A stretch of DNA of 64,000 nt from Deltaproteobacteria bacterium (GTDB taxonomy: Bacteria; Desulfobacterota; Binatia; UBA9968; JAJDTQ01): positions 37,568 through 101,567 of the forward strand of contig JAPPNF010000025.1 in NCBI GenBank assembly GCA_028818755.1, read 5' to 3'. Of this stretch, positions 1-8,794 are shown one piece after another. The notes under the pieces were generated by a model, which ran no database searches, had not been told where the DNA came from, and saw only the letters and a list, made by a program, of their open reading frames with translations. The position numbers and the translations under genes were made by a program. Positions within the stretch are counted from its first letter, which is position 1, and each line of letters begins with the position of its first letter.

Positions 1-2
1 CA

Positions 3-1358
3 CAGTTGCCCGGTCCGGCAGGCGGCGGGATTGCCATCCTTTCGGACGGCGGCGGCCAGAATACACTCGCGGTCGACTACCTCGTCGAAATGGGAGCGCC
101 CCTGGCCGAACTCGAAGAACGCACCATGTCCGCGCTGAGAACCCACCTCGGACCGGCCGCCGCCGTACGGAATCCGGTGGATGTGGCGGGAGCCGCGGAC
201 ACGGATCCCGGCGTCTTCCCGCGCGCAATGAAGGCGCTGGCCGCCGACCCGGCGGTGGGCGTCGTGCTGGTGGTAGGGCTCTTCGGCGGGTACGGAATCC
301 GCTTTTCCGAGGGGCTTGCGGACATCGAGACCGCCGCTGCGGACGACATGGCGGCGACGATGCGCGCGGCAGGCAAGGGACTGGTCGTGCAGTCCCTCTA
401 CACGGCGATGGAAAGCAAGCCGCTGGATGCGCTGCGCCAGACGGGCGTCCCGGTGATCGAGTCCCTCGAAGTCGCGTGCCGCGCGGTTGCGGAGTTACAG
501 CGCCGGGGGAACCGGCGGGCAGACCGGGACGACTGGCGGGCCCACGGCGGCGACCGTCAGGACTCCGCCGACCCATTCACGGTCACTCTGTCGGCAACAG
601 CCAAACCCTTATCCATAGCTTCCACCCGTCATCGTGCGATCATCGCCGCGCGTTCAGACGGGCGGACCACCCTGACGGAACTCGAGGCCCGGGAGGTCCT
701 GGGTGACTGCGGGCTCGCCCTCGAACCGGCCGAAGTCATCCGATCCGGGGTGGAAGCGGCGGAAAAGGCAGTTCGAGCCCCCCACAACGTCGCGCTCAAG
801 CTCCTCTCCAGGCACATCACCCACAAGTCGGACGCGCGAGGCGTCGTCCTCGACATCCGCACCCCGGAAGATGCCCGCATCGCCTTCGAGAGCATCGTCG
901 CGAATGCGCGCAGCTACGCACGTGCGCGTGGTCTTCCCGTGGAGCGGTACACGGCGCTGGCGTCGCCCATGCTGCCCAAGCCGATTGCCGAGTTCCTGAT
1001 CGGCGCCTACCGCGACCCCCAGCTGGGTCCCGTCCTTACCATCGGCGCCGGCGGGATCTGGGTCGAGGTCTTTCGCGACGTCGCGCACCGAGTGCTGCCC
1101 GCCGACGATTCGGAGATCGCGTCGATGCTCTCCGAGCTGAAGGCGCACGTCCTGCTCACCGGCACGCGAGGCCAGGCTTCCGTGCGCACCGGACCCATCA
1201 TGGCCGCGGCGAGCGCCGTCGCGCAAAGCCTGCTCAAATGGCAGGACATCGCCGAAGCCGAGGTCAACCCGCTCTTCGTCTACGAAGACCGCGTGGTCCC
1301 GGTCGACGCGCGGGTGGTACTGACGAAGGAGCGGGGCGCCGCGGGTTTGCCCGAATAG
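3..1358 (+). CDS. NDP-forming acyl-CoA synthetase, 3' part (partial)
   Basis: This is the C-terminal ~450 residues of an acyl-CoA synthetase of the acetyl-CoA synthetase (ADP-forming)/succinyl-CoA ligase superfamily. The frame is open at the left edge, so the N-terminal CoA-binding domain lies outside the window. The first ~165 residues look like the second ligase-CoA domain (GIAILSDGGGQNTLAVD, then RNPVDVAGAADTDPGVF). After a low-complexity linker (~170-205), an ATP-grasp domain follows (LTELEAREVLGDCGLAL, ALKLLSRHITHKSD, GPVLTIGAGGIWVEVF, EVNPLF near the end). The family makes acyl-CoA from acid, CoA and ATP, or ATP in reverse. With the thiolase and the Hcr-like enzyme downstream, a role in organic-acid or aromatic-acid activation is plausible, but the substrate cannot be read from sequence. 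Confidence 0.85.
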   Translation, partial: QLPGPAGGGIAILSDGGGQNTLAVDYLVEMGAPLAELEERTMSALRTHLGPAAAVRNPVDVAGAADTDPGVFPRAMKALAADPAVGVVLVVGLFGGYGIRFSEGLADIETAAADDMAATMRAAGKGLVVQSLYTAMESKPLDALRQTGVPVIESLEVACRAVAELQRRGNRRADRDDWRAHGGDRQDSADPFTVTLSATAKPLSIASTRHRAIIAARSDGRTTLTELEAREVLGDCGLALEPAEVIRSGVEAAEKAVRAPHNVALKLLSRHITHKSDARGVVLDIRTPEDARIAFESIVANARSYARARGLPVERYTALASPMLPKPIAEFLIGAYRDPQLGPVLTIGAGGIWVEVFRDVAHRVLPADDSEIASMLSELKAHVLLTGTRGQASVRTGPIMAAASAVAQSLLKWQDIAEAEVNPLFVYEDRVVPVDARVVLTKERGAAGLPE

Positions 1359-1398
1359 CAGCGGAGCGTTCGCGACGCGCCAACAACAGCCCGGGACG

Positions 1399-2661
1399 CT
1401 ACGGCTGCAGCACCACCTTGACCGCGTTGCTGCGGCGATGATCGTAGGCGGCGCGCAGCGCGTCGCGGTATTGGGCCAGTGGGAAGACGTGGGTGACCAG
1501 GCCGTCCAGCGTCGCCTTGCGCGTGGCCAGGTCCGCGGCCATGCGCTCCAGCGTCACCTCGAACGTGTGCAGCCGGCGTCCGTTCCACTCCTCGGCGCCG
1601 TACCCGACGTAGCCCTGGACCCGGAGCTCCTTCGCCCACAGGAACGTCAGATCCAGCTTGCGCAACTGGCCCGCACACCCGAGTAGCACAATGCGCCCGC
1701 TCGCCGACGCGTACCGGAGCGACTGCATCATGCTCGACCGGGATCCCACGCAGTCGAACACCAGGGGAAAGCCGCCGCCCGCATAGACCTCGTCCCCCAC
1801 AACCGGCATGTACGCGCTTGCCCCGGTGTCGATCAGCGCCTGGCGCGCCTCGTCGCCGGGCGTGACCACTTCGTCGGCGCCCAGCGCCCTGGCCAGCGCC
1901 ACCTCGTGCGGCCGCTTCGCCTGCGCGACGAGGTGGCCGGAATAGCCCAGGGTGCGCAGCGCCCAGATGGCCGCGAACGCGATCGTGCCGCTCCCGATCA
2001 CCAGGACCGGGCCGCGCGCCCGCAGTCCTCCGCCCTGCAACACCGCGTGCACCCCGATCGAGAAGGGTTCGGCGAGCACGGCGACCCGGTCGGGCACGTC
2101 GTCAGGCACTGGGAAGACCTGACGCCTGTGCGCGATCAGCTGCTCGCCCCAGCCACCGGGCAGGTCGCGATGATACCCGATGGTCAGCCCGGGAGCCAGG
2201 CCGTCCGGGGTCACCTGCAGGGGTCCTTCGTCCCCCGACTGCTCGCAGGTGGAGTGACGACCCACCGCGCACGACGGACACCAGGAGTCCTCCTCCCAGC
2301 CACGGGCCTGGCAGTGAAGCATGGGGTCCACGACAACGCGCTGGCCCACCTCCACATGCGAGACTCCCGGCCCCACCTCCGCCACGCGTCCCAGGATCTC
2401 GTGCCCGAGTACCGCGGGGAAGGACCCGAAGGGCTCCATCGCCGGACTGGACTTGAAGGAAATGTTCCCCAGATCGCTGCCGCAGATCCCGCACAGCTGG
2501 ACATCGATCCGGACCCAGTCGTCACCCGGCACTTCCGGCACCGGCCGATCCGTCAGACGTACGCCCGATGGGGCGCCGTAGACGAAGGCATCGCTGAGCC
2601 GGCCCAGGCTCCGTGCAAGGATGAACCCGGGGATCGTTACCTTGAATTCGACGCCTTGCAT
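1399..2661 (-). CDS. Zinc-dependent alcohol dehydrogenase (MDR superfamily)
   Basis: This is a cytosolic medium-chain zinc dehydrogenase that oxidises an alcohol, or reduces an aldehyde, with NAD(P). A GroES-like domain (~30-190) carries the catalytic zinc motifs LCGICGSD and LGHEILGRV. It also has a structural-zinc-type four-Cys lobe (Cys in LHCQARGW, SWCPSCAVG, HSTCEQ). A Rossmann domain with GPVLVIGSGTIAFAAIWAL follows. I start at ATG 2661 (MQGVEFKVTIPGF) rather than the longer open frame, because the upstream residues are Arg-rich and reach into the divergent intergenic region. The gene is divergent from the thiolase (107 bp between starts) and convergent with the acyl-CoA synthetase. Substrate unknown. 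Confidence 0.85.
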   Translation of the reverse strand: MQGVEFKVTIPGFILARSLGRLSDAFVYGAPSGVRLTDRPVPEVPGDDWVRIDVQLCGICGSDLGNISFKSSPAMEPFGSFPAVLGHEILGRVAEVGPGVSHVEVGQRVVVDPMLHCQARGWEEDSWCPSCAVGRHSTCEQSGDEGPLQVTPDGLAPGLTIGYHRDLPGGWGEQLIAHRRQVFPVPDDVPDRVAVLAEPFSIGVHAVLQGGGLRARGPVLVIGSGTIAFAAIWALRTLGYSGHLVAQAKRPHEVALARALGADEVVTPGDEARQALIDTGASAYMPVVGDEVYAGGGFPLVFDCVGSRSSMMQSLRYASASGRIVLLGCAGQLRKLDLTFLWAKELRVQGYVGYGAEEWNGRRLHTFEVTLERMAADLATRKATLDGLVTHVFPLAQYRDALRAAYDHRRSNAVKVVLQP

Positions 2662-2768
2662 CGGTGTGTCCGTGGGGCGAAGGATCTGTCCGGCGTCACA
2701 CGGTCGGCACCGCGAGTGCGCCACTATAGGAAGGTGGTAAAGTAAACGGACGTGGGTCGAGGTCACCA

Positions 2769-4043
2769 ATGAAGACTGCCATCATCTCCGGCTGCCGCAC
2801 GCCCTTCGCCAGGGCCGGCACCCATTTCGCACGCATGTCGGCAATCGAACTGGGGCGCCACGCGGTGACCGAACTCCTGGCTCGCACCCCGGTTCCGCCG
2901 GACCTTGTGGACCAGCTGATCTACGGGACGGTCGTCCACGATGCGCAGGCGCCCAACATCGCGCGCGAGGTTGGTCTGGCCACGCTGCCGAAGGATGTTC
3001 CGGCCACGACCGTGTCGCGGGCGTGCGCGTCGGCCAACCAGGCGATCAGCGACGGTGTGAACCTGATCGAGGCGGGCGTGGCCGACGTGGTCGTCGCCGG
3101 TGGAGCCGAGTGCCTGTCGCGGATCCCCATCCTGGCGTCCGACCGCCTCGCCAGAACGCTGGTGGCAGCCTCCAGGGCAAGGAGCCTCGGTGCACGACTG
3201 CGCGCCTTCACCGCGATTCGCCCGCGCGATCTCGTCCCGGTGGCTCCCGCGATCGCCGAGTATTCGACCGGCGAGACCATGGGCGCGGCCGCCGAGCGCA
3301 TGGCCAAGGAGAACGGGATCGCGCGCGAGGACCAGGACCGGTGGGCGCTGGGGTCGCACCGCAAGGCGCACGCCGGCACCGAGGACGGGCGGCTCACCGC
3401 AGAAATCGCCCCGGTCTACGTCCCCCCGCGCTACGGGGACATCGTGGAACGCGACAACGGCATCCGGCCGGACACGTCGATGGAGGCGCTGTCCGGACTC
3501 CGCCCCGTGTTCGACCGCCGATTCGGGTCCGTGACCGCGGGCAGTTCGTCGCCGCTGACCGACGGGGGGTCGGCGGTGCTGCTGATGTCGCCGGCACGCG
3601 CGCGCGAGTTGCAGCTGGAACCGCTGGGGTACGTCCGCAGCTACGCGTTCACAGCCCTCGATCCGGGCGCGCAGCTGCTTCAGGGACCTGCCTACGCCGC
3701 TCCGATCGCGCTCGAGCGGGCCGGGATCACAATGGCGGACATCGACCTGCTGGAGATGCACGAGGCCTTCGCCGCCCAGGTGCTGTCAAACCTGCAGGCG
3801 TGGGACTCCGACACCTTCGGCCGCGACGCACTCGGCCGCTCAGGCAGACTGGGCCATCCCGACCCGGAAGCGATCAACGTGATGGGGGGCTCCATCGCGA
3901 TTGGTCACCCCTTCGGCGCGACGGGCGGGCGCCTGACCGTCACGCTCCTCAACGAACTGCGGCGGCGGGACGGCCAGTTCGGCATGGTGACCGTGTGCGC
4001 GGCAGGCGGAATGGGCTTCGCGATGGTCCTGGAGCGGGCCTAG
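2769..4043 (+). CDS. Acetyl-CoA C-acyltransferase (thiolase, FadI-like)
   Basis: This is a cytosolic thiolase that cleaves 3-ketoacyl-CoA to acetyl-CoA plus a shortened acyl-CoA, or condenses in reverse. At 424 residues it has the usual size. The nucleophile is Cys86 in VSRACASANQA. The HEAFAAQ motif (EMHEAFAAQVLSN) is of the FadI/trifunctional-beta type. GHPFGATGGR and the second active-site Cys in VCAAGGMGFA are present near the C-terminus. An SD-like GAGGT lies just before ATG 2769. The 3' end overlaps the convergent gene's stop by 4 nt. No hydratase/dehydrogenase partner (FadJ-like) is visible, so it may serve a beta-oxidation set encoded elsewhere, or the aromatic CoA chemistry suggested by the neighbouring operon. 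Confidence 0.9.
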   Translation: MKTAIISGCRTPFARAGTHFARMSAIELGRHAVTELLARTPVPPDLVDQLIYGTVVHDAQAPNIAREVGLATLPKDVPATTVSRACASANQAISDGVNLIEAGVADVVVAGGAECLSRIPILASDRLARTLVAASRARSLGARLRAFTAIRPRDLVPVAPAIAEYSTGETMGAAAERMAKENGIAREDQDRWALGSHRKAHAGTEDGRLTAEIAPVYVPPRYGDIVERDNGIRPDTSMEALSGLRPVFDRRFGSVTAGSSSPLTDGGSAVLLMSPARARELQLEPLGYVRSYAFTALDPGAQLLQGPAYAAPIALERAGITMADIDLLEMHEAFAAQVLSNLQAWDSDTFGRDALGRSGRLGHPDPEAINVMGGSIAIGHPFGATGGRLTVTLLNELRRRDGQFGMVTVCAAGGMGFAMVLERA

Positions 4044-4531
4044 CCCCGGCCCAGGCGAGGCTCGATACGGCTGGCCAACCTCTGCGGAAAGCGGGACCCC
4101 ACGTAGATCTGCTTGCGGCTCCGCAGCACGACGCGGACGGCCCTGTTGCCCCGTATGGTCCACGCCGTCTTGCCGCCCGTGGGGCGAATTCCCCACCCCC
4201 CGAACTCGCGGAGCGGGCTGTACGTGACCGGCTCGGCGGACTCCATGTCCCGGTACGCGATCCGCTTGCGCACAAAGTGGAGCGGCCCGAAGGCGATGAA
4301 CAGCTGGTCGGCGCGGACCTCGACATCGAGGCACAGGAAGAGCGCGCTCATCAGGAGGGGAAAGAACAGCACGGCACCCAGGGTCAGGACCAGCGCCGTC
4401 GTCGACATGGGGTCGCGACCGGCTGCGTAGATCGTCGCACCGGCCACCGCCAGGCACGCCCCCCAGATGAGGACCCACACCCAGGCCGGAGCCCAGGTCC
4501 GCTCACGGTACACTCCATGTTCACGCCTCAT
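4040..4531 (-). CDS. Small membrane protein, PH-like domain
   Basis: This 163-residue protein has two N-terminal hydrophobic segments (about 16-37 and 45-68, e.g. TTALVLTLGAVLFFPLLM). A soluble ~90-residue beta-rich tail follows, reminiscent of bacterial PH domains (VEVRADQLFIAFGPLHF, RKRIAYRDMESAEPV, WTIRGNRAVRVVL). The tail most likely lies in the cytoplasm and the protein in the inner membrane. The start codon overlaps the 3' end of the hcrB-like gene by 11 nt, so it is the last gene of the molybdenum-hydroxylase operon, although no functional link is obvious. The stop overlaps the convergent thiolase stop. Function not recognised; the PH assignment is by overall pattern only. Confidence 0.65.
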   Translation of the reverse strand: MRREHGVYRERTWAPAWVWVLIWGACLAVAGATIYAAGRDPMSTTALVLTLGAVLFFPLLMSALFLCLDVEVRADQLFIAFGPLHFVRKRIAYRDMESAEPVTYSPLREFGGWGIRPTGGKTAWTIRGNRAVRVVLRSRKQIYVGSRFPQRLASRIEPRLGRG

Positions 4532-5552
4532 ACACGCTCAGCTCCTCCAAGGCCCGCCGAACGTACACGGGCACCATCGCCCGCCGCCATTCGGCATCCA
4601 CAATCAGGTTGTCCAGGGGCCGGCACTGCGCGTGTGCCCGCTCCGCCAACGCGTCGATCGTAGCGCCGTCGAGCCGGCCCCCGACCGCCAACTCCGACCA
4701 CCCCGCCAGCACCCGCGGACGCGCGCCCAGGGCGGACACGACGCCGGTCAGCCGATTCACGGTCCCCGTTTCTCCGAAATCGCCCGCGACCGCCACCGAA
4801 AGCAGGGGGAAGTCGATCGAATTGCGCTGGCGCAGTTTTCTGTAGGCACTGCGACGGCCGCGCGCAATCGGAATGGTGATCCCCGTCACGACTTCGTCGG
4901 GAGCCCGGCGGGTGTTCCAGATGCCATCGGTCACGAAGAAGTCTGAAGCGTCCATGGCCCTTTCGCCGTGCGGCCCTGCCAGGGTGAGGCTGGCGCCAAG
5001 CGCGATGAGATTGGGTGGCGTATCCGCCGAATGGGCGGCCACGCACTTCTTGCCCACTCCGGTTACGTGGCAGATGGTCCCGTCCTTCTTCAGGCAGTAT
5101 CCAAGGGCACTTCGCCAGAACTGCGTCTGGTTGTAGTAGGTGCACCGCGTGTCGAGGCAGACATTGCCGCCGATCGTGCCCATGTTGCGCAGTTGGGGAC
5201 CGGCCACCAGGCCGGCCGCGTTCGCCAGACCGGCGAAGTGATGTCGGACGAGAGGATTGGCGGCGACATCGGCCAGGGTCTCGAGCGCGCCGATGTGCAA
5301 CGCCGTCCCCGTCCCCGGGGCGTGGCTGCCCGTCCCGGCATCCGGTCCTTCCACAACCTCGATCCCGCGCATGGCGCCGATGCCCTTCAGCGACACCACA
5401 TGCGCCGGCGTGAAGAGCCGGTGCTTCATGTTGGGCATGAGGTCGGTGCCGCCCGCGATGGGCATGGCGTCCGCGCCGAACCGGGTCAGCAGGGCGACAG
5501 CTTCACGGACCGTGCGGGGCCGGTGGTAGCGGAAGGGCGGAAGGCGAAGCAC
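4521..5552 (-). CDS. hcrB: Molybdenum hydroxylase FAD subunit with four-Cys [4Fe-4S] loop (4-hydroxybenzoyl-CoA reductase beta-like)
   Basis: This FAD-binding subunit (CO-dehydrogenase/xanthine-dehydrogenase medium chain, 343 aa) passes electrons within the heterotrimer. The PCMH-type FAD motifs are PIAGGTDLMPNM and GNVCLDT. Between the FAD domain halves lies an insert with Cys in LDTRCTYYNQ, GYCLKKDG, TICHVTG and GKKCVAAHSA. That insert is the hallmark of 4-hydroxybenzoyl-CoA reductase beta subunits, where it binds an extra [4Fe-4S] cluster; ordinary xanthine dehydrogenases lack it. I choose GTG 5552 (MLRLPPFRYHRPRTV), 18 nt after the upstream stop at 5570; the longer open frame upstream is antisense noise. 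It is the third gene of the operon. The substrate assignment is family inference. Confidence 0.8.
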   Translation of the reverse strand: MLRLPPFRYHRPRTVREAVALLTRFGADAMPIAGGTDLMPNMKHRLFTPAHVVSLKGIGAMRGIEVVEGPDAGTGSHAPGTGTALHIGALETLADVAANPLVRHHFAGLANAAGLVAGPQLRNMGTIGGNVCLDTRCTYYNQTQFWRSALGYCLKKDGTICHVTGVGKKCVAAHSADTPPNLIALGASLTLAGPHGERAMDASDFFVTDGIWNTRRAPDEVVTGITIPIARGRRSAYRKLRQRNSIDFPLLSVAVAGDFGETGTVNRLTGVVSALGARPRVLAGWSELAVGGRLDGATIDALAERAHAQCRPLDNLIVDAEWRRAMVPVYVRRALEELSVYEA

Positions 5553-5569
5553 CGTCGGCGGCCTGCGTG

Positions 5570-8500
5570 CTACCCCTGAGGCGCGAGCGGCCGCGCGACC
5601 ATGATCCCGTCCTGGCCGTCGAACCGCTGGATCCGCTCGGCCAGCGTCTCTTCGCTGATCTGCACGTGCGAGCCCACGAGGGGCGCGTGGAGGAGCCGCA
5701 GTTCGCCATCCTGCCAGAGGGCGATCCCCGTGTGCGCAATGTCCAGCCCGGGGACCGTGCTCGTGGCGGCGATGATGTCGCCGTCCCGGATCAGGTGAGC
5801 CTTCGCGGCAATCTCCTCCTGGGGTATGTAGTAGCGCTCGGTCGCGCTGATACGCTTCTCCGCACGGACGACTTCGGCCAGGACATCCGGATCGGCGAGC
5901 TGCCGGTATGCGTCCGGGTGCGTGGACATGAAGTCGATAGCCGATGTGTCCGCCACGCCGCCGAGCTCCCGTGACAGAGCGGTGACCAACCCTGCCGTCT
6001 CGTTGTCGGTGATCCACTCGCTGAAGTAGTGGAGGCGGCTGGGATACCCGTCCAGCGCTCCGCCGCGGTAGCGGATCCGCGTGAGTTCGTCCCGGTACGC
6101 GGTCCTGAAATCGCCGTCTGCCGTGCCGCTCCATGCCAGCCGCGCGAGTACAAGGGCGGTTTCGACGAAGGTCACGCAGTCGAGCGCCTCCAGGTTGACG
6201 ACGAGCCGCTCGGGTCCGGGGACCTCCAGGGTGTGCGGCTCATAGGCCGTCCCGACGAAGCGCTCGCCGATGCGCGCAAGGAGATCGCCGAAGCGCGGGA
6301 ACGTATCGGGCTGCTGCGGGACGGCCCACTCGTAGTGATCGCGCGCGATCTCCCAGTCACGGCCCGTGTTGGCGACGGCGCGGTCCTCGCACCCCGCCAC
6401 ACCGAGGACGGCCAGAAGCCCCAACCCCGCGGACCGCAGCGCGCGCCAGACGCGGGGCGGCGAGAATGGCAACGAGTCCATGCGCACGCCTACCGCATCA
6501 TGGATCGCGTTGGCAATGGCGGGAATGGACGGGTGCAGGGGCCCTTCACCGGCCTCCTTGGCCCCGTACGGCCCCTCGGGATCGATCGACTCGACGATCA
6601 GCGACTCCAGTTCCGGCGTATCCACGCTCGTCGGGATCCGGTAGTCCAGCAGCGAGGGCGCATTGTGCAAACCCGCGCGCCCCTGGTCCTCCGACTTGAA
6701 GATCTGTTCCTCCATCAGCGCCTCGGCGAAGCCCATGTATGCCGAGCCTTCCATCTGCCCGGCGACCAGGACCGGATTCAGCGCCCGTCCGCAGTCGTGC
6801 GCAATCCAGATCCTGGCGACCGTCACGAACCCCGTCTCCACGTCCACCTCCACTTCGGCCACGTGCGCGGTGAACGAGAACGCGGGAGAAGCGCCGATCG
6901 TCGCACCCCTGTAGTCCCCATGCACATCCTTGGGCGTGTTGTACGACCCCGTCGCGCCCAGGGTGCCGACCGCGGACTCTGCCAGGTTGAAGGCGTCCCG
7001 CACCGGCATGCTCGTGCCCGTATCGCCGGCCCGCACCGCCAGCCCTCCGGCCAGCAGCACTTCGCGCGGCTTCACGCCCCACTCGGCCGCGACCGCCTCC
7101 TGCACCTGCGCCTTGAGCTTCCGCGCCGCGTCGATGCACGCGTTGCCCAGCATGAAGGTGACCCTCGACGAGTACGCGCCCAGGTCGACCGGTGTGAAGT
7201 CGGTGTCGCCCGCCAGCACCCGGACATGGTCCAGCGGCACCCCCAGCTCCTCGGCCACGATGTACGCGACCATGGAGTCGACGCCCTGGCCGATTTCGGA
7301 GGCGCCCGAGAAGACCGCCACCCGCCCCGATCGGTCCACCTGCAGCTGGATCCCCGACTGCGGCATGTCGTTGGGGTAGATCGGGTAGTTGGTGCCCGTG
7401 ATGTAGGTCGATCCCGCCACGCCCACCCCGCGCCCGAACGGCAGACGGCGATGCTTCCGCTTCCAGTCGCTCGCGCGCTCCACCTCGTCCAGGCACTCCA
7501 GGAAGCCGTTCGACGTGATCCGCAGATCGTTCACCGTGCGCGTGTTCGCGCCGATGAAGTTGCGCCTGCGCAGTTCGATCGGGTCGATCTCGAGCCGCTC
7601 GGCGATCCGGTCGAGCTGAACCTCGAACGCAAACCGCGGCTGCACCGAACCGTGACCCCGCTTCGGCCCGCACGCCGGCTTGTTCGTGTACGCACGCGTG
7701 GAGTGGAAGCGGTAGGCGGGCATCCGGTACGGCGCCGTCAGGAGCTGCCCGGCGTAGTAGGTCGTGACGAGCCCGAAGGACGCGTAGGCGCCGCCGTCCA
7801 TGACGATCTCGGCGTCGACCGAGGTGAGCGTTCCGTCGCGCGCGGCCCCGGTCCGGTACCGCATGTGGAACGGATGCCGCCCACGATGCGAGTAGAAGAC
7901 CTCTTCGCGCGTGTACAGGATCTTGACCGGCCGACCCGTCATCATCGACAGCTTCGCCACGCAGAATTCCAGGTCGAATGGCTCCGACTTGCCGCCGAAG
8001 GCACCGCCGACCGGGGGCTGAATGACCCGCACCTGCGCCGGATCCACGTCCAGGACCCGGGCCAGTTCCCGGTGGAGGTAGTGGGGAACCTGTGTCGCGG
8101 ACCACACGGTGAGTTTGCCGTTCCCCTCGGCGAGCCCGATCGCGCAGTGGGGTTCGATGGGCGTGTGAGTCGTCCCTTCGAAGAAGTAGTCGCCCTCCAC
8201 GACAACATGCGAGTCGCCAAGCCCGGCCTCCACGGCGCCGAACTCGAGGCTCACGACCTTGGTCACGTTGCCGTTCCGCCCCGGCTTGCGCGGCTCGTGG
8301 ATGTACGGGCCCGAGTCGGCGGCGATCGCTTCGTGCGGGTCGAGGTACGCGGGGAGCTCCTCGTACGCCACGTCGATCAGGTCCAGCGCCGCGATCGCCG
8401 TGTCCTCGTCCACCGCCGCCACCGCCGCCACGCCGTCGCCGATGTAGCGCACCCGGTCCACGCACAGGGGATACTCGTCCGGTGTCCACGGGATGATGCC

Positions 8501-8794
8501 GTACCGCGTCGGCATGTCCCGGCCGGTCACCACCGCGTGGACACCCTCCAGCGCTTCGGCGCGCGACGTGTCGATCGCCAGGATGCGCGCGTGCGGATGG
8601 GGACTCCTGAGGATCTTCCCGTGCAGCATCCCGGGCAGCCGGATGTCGTCGGTGTAGCGCGCCCTGCCGGTCGCCTTCGCCAGGCCGTCGACCTTGCGCA
8701 TGGGGCGGCCGATGGTGGAAAGGGCCTCGCCGGGCCGGTCCACCTCGCGTGCGTCCCGACCGGTGGGACGCCCGGCGACGTCACGCCGGCTCAC
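5570..8794 (-). CDS. Molybdenum hydroxylase large subunit fused in frame to a DUF1460 lipoprotein-type amidase
   Basis: This 1,074-residue reading frame has two unrelated halves. Residues 1 to ~775 are a complete molybdopterin-binding subunit. Motifs are GGAFGGKSEPFD (Moco), KRGHGSVQPRF, ASEIGQGVDSM and the catalytic-Glu motif GAKEAGEG. Its C-terminus (LPFSPPRVWRAL) looks like a normal family end. With no stop codon it runs into Arg-rich sequence, a hydrophobic stretch and a lipobox, LAVLGVAGC (Cys ~802). A DUF1460/NlpC-like amidase domain follows (NLEALDCVTFVETAL, DIAHTGIALW). GTG 8794 overlaps the upstream stop as GTGA. An in-frame ATG at 6481 could start the lipoprotein separately with a 30-residue signal peptide. 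One half belongs in the cytoplasm and the other in the periplasm, so a true fusion is topologically odd. Confidence 0.85.
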   Translation of the reverse strand: MSRRDVAGRPTGRDAREVDRPGEALSTIGRPMRKVDGLAKATGRARYTDDIRLPGMLHGKILRSPHPHARILAIDTSRAEALEGVHAVVTGRDMPTRYGIIPWTPDEYPLCVDRVRYIGDGVAAVAAVDEDTAIAALDLIDVAYEELPAYLDPHEAIAADSGPYIHEPRKPGRNGNVTKVVSLEFGAVEAGLGDSHVVVEGDYFFEGTTHTPIEPHCAIGLAEGNGKLTVWSATQVPHYLHRELARVLDVDPAQVRVIQPPVGGAFGGKSEPFDLEFCVAKLSMMTGRPVKILYTREEVFYSHRGRHPFHMRYRTGAARDGTLTSVDAEIVMDGGAYASFGLVTTYYAGQLLTAPYRMPAYRFHSTRAYTNKPACGPKRGHGSVQPRFAFEVQLDRIAERLEIDPIELRRRNFIGANTRTVNDLRITSNGFLECLDEVERASDWKRKHRRLPFGRGVGVAGSTYITGTNYPIYPNDMPQSGIQLQVDRSGRVAVFSGASEIGQGVDSMVAYIVAEELGVPLDHVRVLAGDTDFTPVDLGAYSSRVTFMLGNACIDAARKLKAQVQEAVAAEWGVKPREVLLAGGLAVRAGDTGTSMPVRDAFNLAESAVGTLGATGSYNTPKDVHGDYRGATIGASPAFSFTAHVAEVEVDVETGFVTVARIWIAHDCGRALNPVLVAGQMEGSAYMGFAEALMEEQIFKSEDQGRAGLHNAPSLLDYRIPTSVDTPELESLIVESIDPEGPYGAKEAGEGPLHPSIPAIANAIHDAVGVRMDSLPFSPPRVWRALRSAGLGLLAVLGVAGCEDRAVANTGRDWEIARDHYEWAVPQQPDTFPRFGDLLARIGERFVGTAYEPHTLEVPGPERLVVNLEALDCVTFVETALVLARLAWSGTADGDFRTAYRDELTRIRYRGGALDGYPSRLHYFSEWITDNETAGLVTALSRELGGVADTSAIDFMSTHPDAYRQLADPDVLAEVVRAEKRISATERYYIPQEEIAAKAHLIRDGDIIAATSTVPGLDIAHTGIALWQDGELRLLHAPLVGSHVQISEETLAERIQRFDGQDGIMVARPLAPQG

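Noticed and set aside
1359..1398. Terminator between the acyl-CoA synthetase and alcohol dehydrogenase genes
   Set aside because: Only a 4-bp stem (GCGT/ACGC) is visible in the 40-bp gap, too weak to call.
3023..4663. A long plus-strand frame overlapping the thiolase
   Set aside because: Out-of-frame shadow of the thiolase with low-complexity Arg/Gly composition and no motifs.
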